DNA from: Bacillota bacterium
Lineage (GTDB): Bacteria > Bacillota > Negativicutes > Sporomusales > UBA7701
Length of the DNA stretch: 64,000 nt
Direction of reading: 5' to 3'
Assembly: GCA_023415775.1 (NCBI GenBank)
Contig: JAEZJM010000021.1
Location: 310,001-374,000 of the forward strand
Part shown: positions 61,562-64,000 of the stretch, one piece after another
Position numbering within the stretch: position 1 is the first letter of the stretch
Layout of the letters: every line of letters starts with the position of its first letter
Program-made: the position numbers and the translations under genes
Notes under the pieces: model-generated
The model's database searches: none
The model's input: the letters and a program-made list of their open reading frames with translations, nothing else
What the model was told of the DNA's origin: nothing

Positions 61562-61918
61562 ATGAGTCAGTTACGCACGGAAAAGGTGCAGGAATTCATT
61601 AAACAGGAACTCAGCAAAATAATCCTTACCGAACTGAAGGATCCGCGGATCGGTTTCGTGACCGTCACCAGGGTGGACGTTACCGGCGACCTGCGCTCCG
61701 CCAAGGCGTACGTCAGCCTGATGGGCAGCGCGGAGGAAAAGACGGCGACCTGGCAGGCGCTCCAGAAGGCGGTCGGGCACCTCAGGAGCGAAATCAGCAA
61801 ACGCATCAAGCTGCGCTTCAGCCCCGAGCTGTCGCTGCATATCGACGAGTCGCTCGAATACGGCGCCCATATCAACGAGCTGCTGGCAAAACTTAAACGC
61901 GAAGAGGCGGACAGGTAG
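61562..61918 (+). CDS. rbfA: Ribosome-binding factor A
   Basis: RbfA acts in late 30S maturation. The 118 residues contain KVQEFIKQELSKIILTELKD and PRIGFVTVTRVDVTGDLRSA, and the C-terminal LRFSPELSLHIDESLEYGAH, all family motifs. GGGGGATAGGTT precedes the ATG. The stop is directly followed by the nrnA start. Confidence 0.97.
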   Translation: MSQLRTEKVQEFIKQELSKIILTELKDPRIGFVTVTRVDVTGDLRSAKAYVSLMGSAEEKTATWQALQKAVGHLRSEISKRIKLRFSPELSLHIDESLEYGAHINELLAKLKREEADR

Positions 61919-62872
61919 ATGGAGATTTCCCTGCGCCGTGCCGCCCGGATGCTCGCCGAAGCAGACCGCATCGTCATCACCGCCCACATCCATCCTGACG
62001 GGGATTCCCTGGGGTCGATGCTGGCTCTTTATGCCCCGTTGGCCGCCTGCGGCAAAAAGGTGTGGCTGCTCCTCGACGACGAGGTGCCGGCCGTCTACCG
62101 CTTCCTGCCCGGCGCCGAGCTCATCCGCCGGCCGGAGGTCGATTTGGAGGCCGACCTGCTTGTCGTTCTCGACGCCAGCGACGCCGACCGCGTGATCGCC
62201 GTAGCCGAGGCCGTGAGGGCGAAGACGCTCAACATCGACCATCACATCTCGAACACGAAGTTCGCCGATTACTGGTATATCGACAGCCAGGCTGCGGCCA
62301 CCGGCGAGATAATCCTCGACCTTTTGCACCTGATGAAGCTGGAGATCACCGCCGACATGGCCGTCAACCTGTTCACGGCCATTGCCACCGACTGCGGCTT
62401 TTTCCGCTATGCGAACGCTTCGTCGGCCACGCTCCGCCACGCCGCCGATCTCATCGACTGCGGCGCCCAGCCCCATGTTATTGCCGAGCAGCTTGAGACA
62501 AAGCCGCTCGCCAGCATAATGACCCTCCGCAATGTCCTTGATAGCCTCGAAGTATGTGCCGACGGCCGGATCGCCGCCGTGACGGTGGATATCGACCCGA
62601 CGGAGAATGCCGCCGAGACGACCGAGGGCTATATCAACTACCCCCGCAATATCGAAGGGGTGGAAATCGCCGTGATGTTCAAACCGGTCGACGACAGCGC
62701 CACAAGGGTCAGTTTCCGTTCGCGCCGCTGCGACGTGAGCCGCCTGGCCCTGTCCTTCGGCGGCGGCGGCCATGCGCGCGCCGCGGGCTGTACAGTCAGC
62801 AGCGGCCTGGCGGACGCGAAGGAGCTGATCTTGCGGGCTGCCGAGCGCCTCCTGGCGGAATCGGGCTTATGA
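61919..62872 (+). CDS. nrnA: DHH-family phosphoesterase NrnA
   Basis: NrnA degrades very short oligoribonucleotides and, in many Bacillota, hydrolyses pAp and linear cyclic-dinucleotide products. The 317 residues show the DHH domain (HIHPDGDSLGS, 23-33; DHH at 107-109) and the C-terminal DHHA1 domain with GGGGHARAAGC. ATG 61919 directly follows the rbfA stop, and the end overlaps truB by 4 bases. The exact substrate range cannot be told from sequence. Confidence 0.93.
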   Translation: MEISLRRAARMLAEADRIVITAHIHPDGDSLGSMLALYAPLAACGKKVWLLLDDEVPAVYRFLPGAELIRRPEVDLEADLLVVLDASDADRVIAVAEAVRAKTLNIDHHISNTKFADYWYIDSQAAATGEIILDLLHLMKLEITADMAVNLFTAIATDCGFFRYANASSATLRHAADLIDCGAQPHVIAEQLETKPLASIMTLRNVLDSLEVCADGRIAAVTVDIDPTENAAETTEGYINYPRNIEGVEIAVMFKPVDDSATRVSFRSRRCDVSRLALSFGGGGHARAAGCTVSSGLADAKELILRAAERLLAESGL

Positions 62873-63747
62873 GGACGGGCATCGTCAATGTACTCAAGCC
62901 GCCGGGGGTGACGTCGCACGACGTCGTTTCCTATGTGCGGCGGGTATATGGTCTTAAAAAGGTCGGCCACGCCGGCACCTTGGATCCGGCGGCGGCCGGC
63001 GTTCTGCCTGTTTTTATCGGCCCGGCCACCCGGCTGATCGAGTTCACCGCCGACGCCGGCAAGGATTATCGCGCCGAACTCACTTTCGGGTATGCAACTG
63101 ACAGCGGCGACGAATACGGCGAGGTCATCGCCTCCCGCGCCGGCTTCAGCCTGCCGCCTGCGAGCGAAATCGCCGCCGTACTCGCCTCATTCCTGGGCGA
63201 AAGCGAGCAGCTGCCGCCGATGCAATCGGCGATCAAGGTAGGCGGCCGCAAGCTTTATGAGCTGGCCCGCGCCGGGATCACGGTGGAGCGGCGGACGCGC
63301 ACAATCGATATTGCCGCCATTAGCCTCGTCATGGTCGCCGCGCCGACCATCATCTTCGATGTGACGTGTTCCAAAGGCACATATATCAGGACGCTGTGCG
63401 CCGATATCGGCGTGCGGGCCGGTTGCCCGGCCGTGATGTCGTTTCTCGTTCGGACCAGGGTGGGGGACTTCACCCTGGCGGCTGCGAAATCCTTCGAGGA
63501 GATCGCCGCCGACCCCGAAGCGGCTCTGCTGCCGGGGGATTACGCCGTTAGCCACCTCGCCCGCATTGTCCTCGATGACGACGAAGCCGCCAGGTTCGGA
63601 CACGGGCAGAGCATCGCCCGTGATATTCCCGCGGGCGGCGATTTGTTGGCCGTCTACAGCGACGCTAGCGGTTTTCTCGGCATTGCCCGCCGCGATCCCC
63701 GGGCGCCGCTCCTGGCGCCTGTCAAAGTACTCGGCCAGACCCCGTAA
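62869..63747 (+). CDS. truB: tRNA pseudouridine-55 synthase TruB
   Basis: TruB makes pseudouridine 55 in the T loop of tRNA. The 292 residues start with GIVNVLKPPGVTSHDVV and include the catalytic aspartate D39 in GHAGTLDPAAAGVLPV, then PPMQSAIKVGGRKLYELAR and a C-terminal PUA-like part. The ATG overlaps the nrnA stop (ATGA). Together with trmFO upstream, the window encodes enzymes for the neighbouring T-loop positions 54 and 55. Confidence 0.97.
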   Translation: MRTGIVNVLKPPGVTSHDVVSYVRRVYGLKKVGHAGTLDPAAAGVLPVFIGPATRLIEFTADAGKDYRAELTFGYATDSGDEYGEVIASRAGFSLPPASEIAAVLASFLGESEQLPPMQSAIKVGGRKLYELARAGITVERRTRTIDIAAISLVMVAAPTIIFDVTCSKGTYIRTLCADIGVRAGCPAVMSFLVRTRVGDFTLAAAKSFEEIAADPEAALLPGDYAVSHLARIVLDDDEAARFGHGQSIARDIPAGGDLLAVYSDASGFLGIARRDPRAPLLAPVKVLGQTP

Positions 63748-63758
63748 AGGAGCTTGCT

Positions 63759-64000
63759 ATGGAGGTTTATACCCGGCTGACCGATATCTGCGGACGGTTC
63801 GTAAATTCGGCCGTAGCGCTGGGCACCTTCGACGGCGTCCACGTCGGCCATCAGCATATCATCCGCACGGCGTCCGCCTGCGCCCGTAAAGCCGGCGGCG
63901 CCAGCATCGTTTTCACCTTCAATAACCACCCCCTGTCGGTTATCGACCCTGATCGCAGCCCGCCGCTGCTCATCACCGCCGCCTACCGCGAGGAACTGAT
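63759..64000 (+). CDS. ribF: Riboflavin kinase / FAD synthetase, N-terminal part (partial)
   Basis: The window ends 80 codons into this gene. The visible part is the FAD synthetase nucleotidyltransferase domain: ALGTFDGVHVGHQHII with the HxGH motif, then SIVFTFNNHPL. RibF makes FMN and FAD. AAAGGAG lies 8 bases before the ATG, 11 bases after truB. Its place after truB is standard in Bacillota. Confidence 0.95.
   Translation, partial: MEVYTRLTDICGRFVNSAVALGTFDGVHVGHQHIIRTASACARKAGGASIVFTFNNHPLSVIDPDRSPPLLITAAYREEL

Overview
The window is a GC-rich bacterial chromosome segment in which every supported gene lies on the + strand. Gene content and order (dprA-topA-trmFO-xerC-hslVU-codY, a fla/che block, rpsB-tsf-pyrH-frr-uppS-cdsA-dxr-rseP-ispG-proS-polC, rimP-nusA-rnpM-ylxQ-infB-rbfA-nrnA-truB-ribF) match the classic Bacillus subtilis order almost gene for gene. 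PolC and CodY place the organism in the Bacillota (Firmicutes). The high GC, the HslV with a conserved threonine, and FlbD, FapA and other clostridial flagellar accessory genes suggest a Negativicutes/Sporomusaceae-like or GC-rich clostridial lineage. That placement is inference, not shown by a marker gene.

Layout. 1-1667: end of a folate block (folB end, folK) and an MGDG-synthase-like glycosyltransferase. 1672-6282: a strong sigma-A promoter, then dprA, topA and trmFO in overlapping order. 6283-10107: xerC, hslV, hslU and codY, closed by a clear terminator. 10108-10410: a 300-nt AT-rich leader with a CodY-box-like site. 10411-34016: flagellar basal body, rod, hook and export genes flgB to flhG. 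34017-34195: a second AT-rich gap with a CodY-like box, a promoter and an inverted repeat. 34196-42588: cheB, cheA, cheW, cheC, cheD, a small membrane protein, sigD, fapA and two small accessory genes. 42589-52565: translation start and elongation, lipid and isoprenoid genes, ending in a terminator after proS. 52566-56421: polC. 56422-64000: the rimP-nusA-infB operon, running off the end in ribF.

How the parts work together. The flagellar block supplies the MS ring, switch, export gate, hook and stator MotA. FlhF and FlhG set number and placement. CheA, W, B, C, D, Y and FliY form a B. subtilis-type chemotaxis circuit. SigD would drive late flagellar genes located elsewhere. Flagellin, MotB, CheR and receptors are not in the window.

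Most of the window is conserved housekeeping and motility sequence, and I do not see a mobile element, CRISPR array, defence island or biosynthetic cluster. The most notable observation is that PolC (52750-56421) is one intact reading frame that lacks the 3'-5' exonuclease domain normally inserted in its PHP domain, while its PHP metal-site motifs look intact. Second is a set of CodY-box-like sites in front of the codY operon, the flagellar block and the chemotaxis block. Smaller points are a MotA without a neighbouring MotB, hairpins on both sides of flgE, a small PASTA-like gene whose stop codon sits in the loop of a hairpin ahead of uppS, and a 102-bp tandem repeat in infB.
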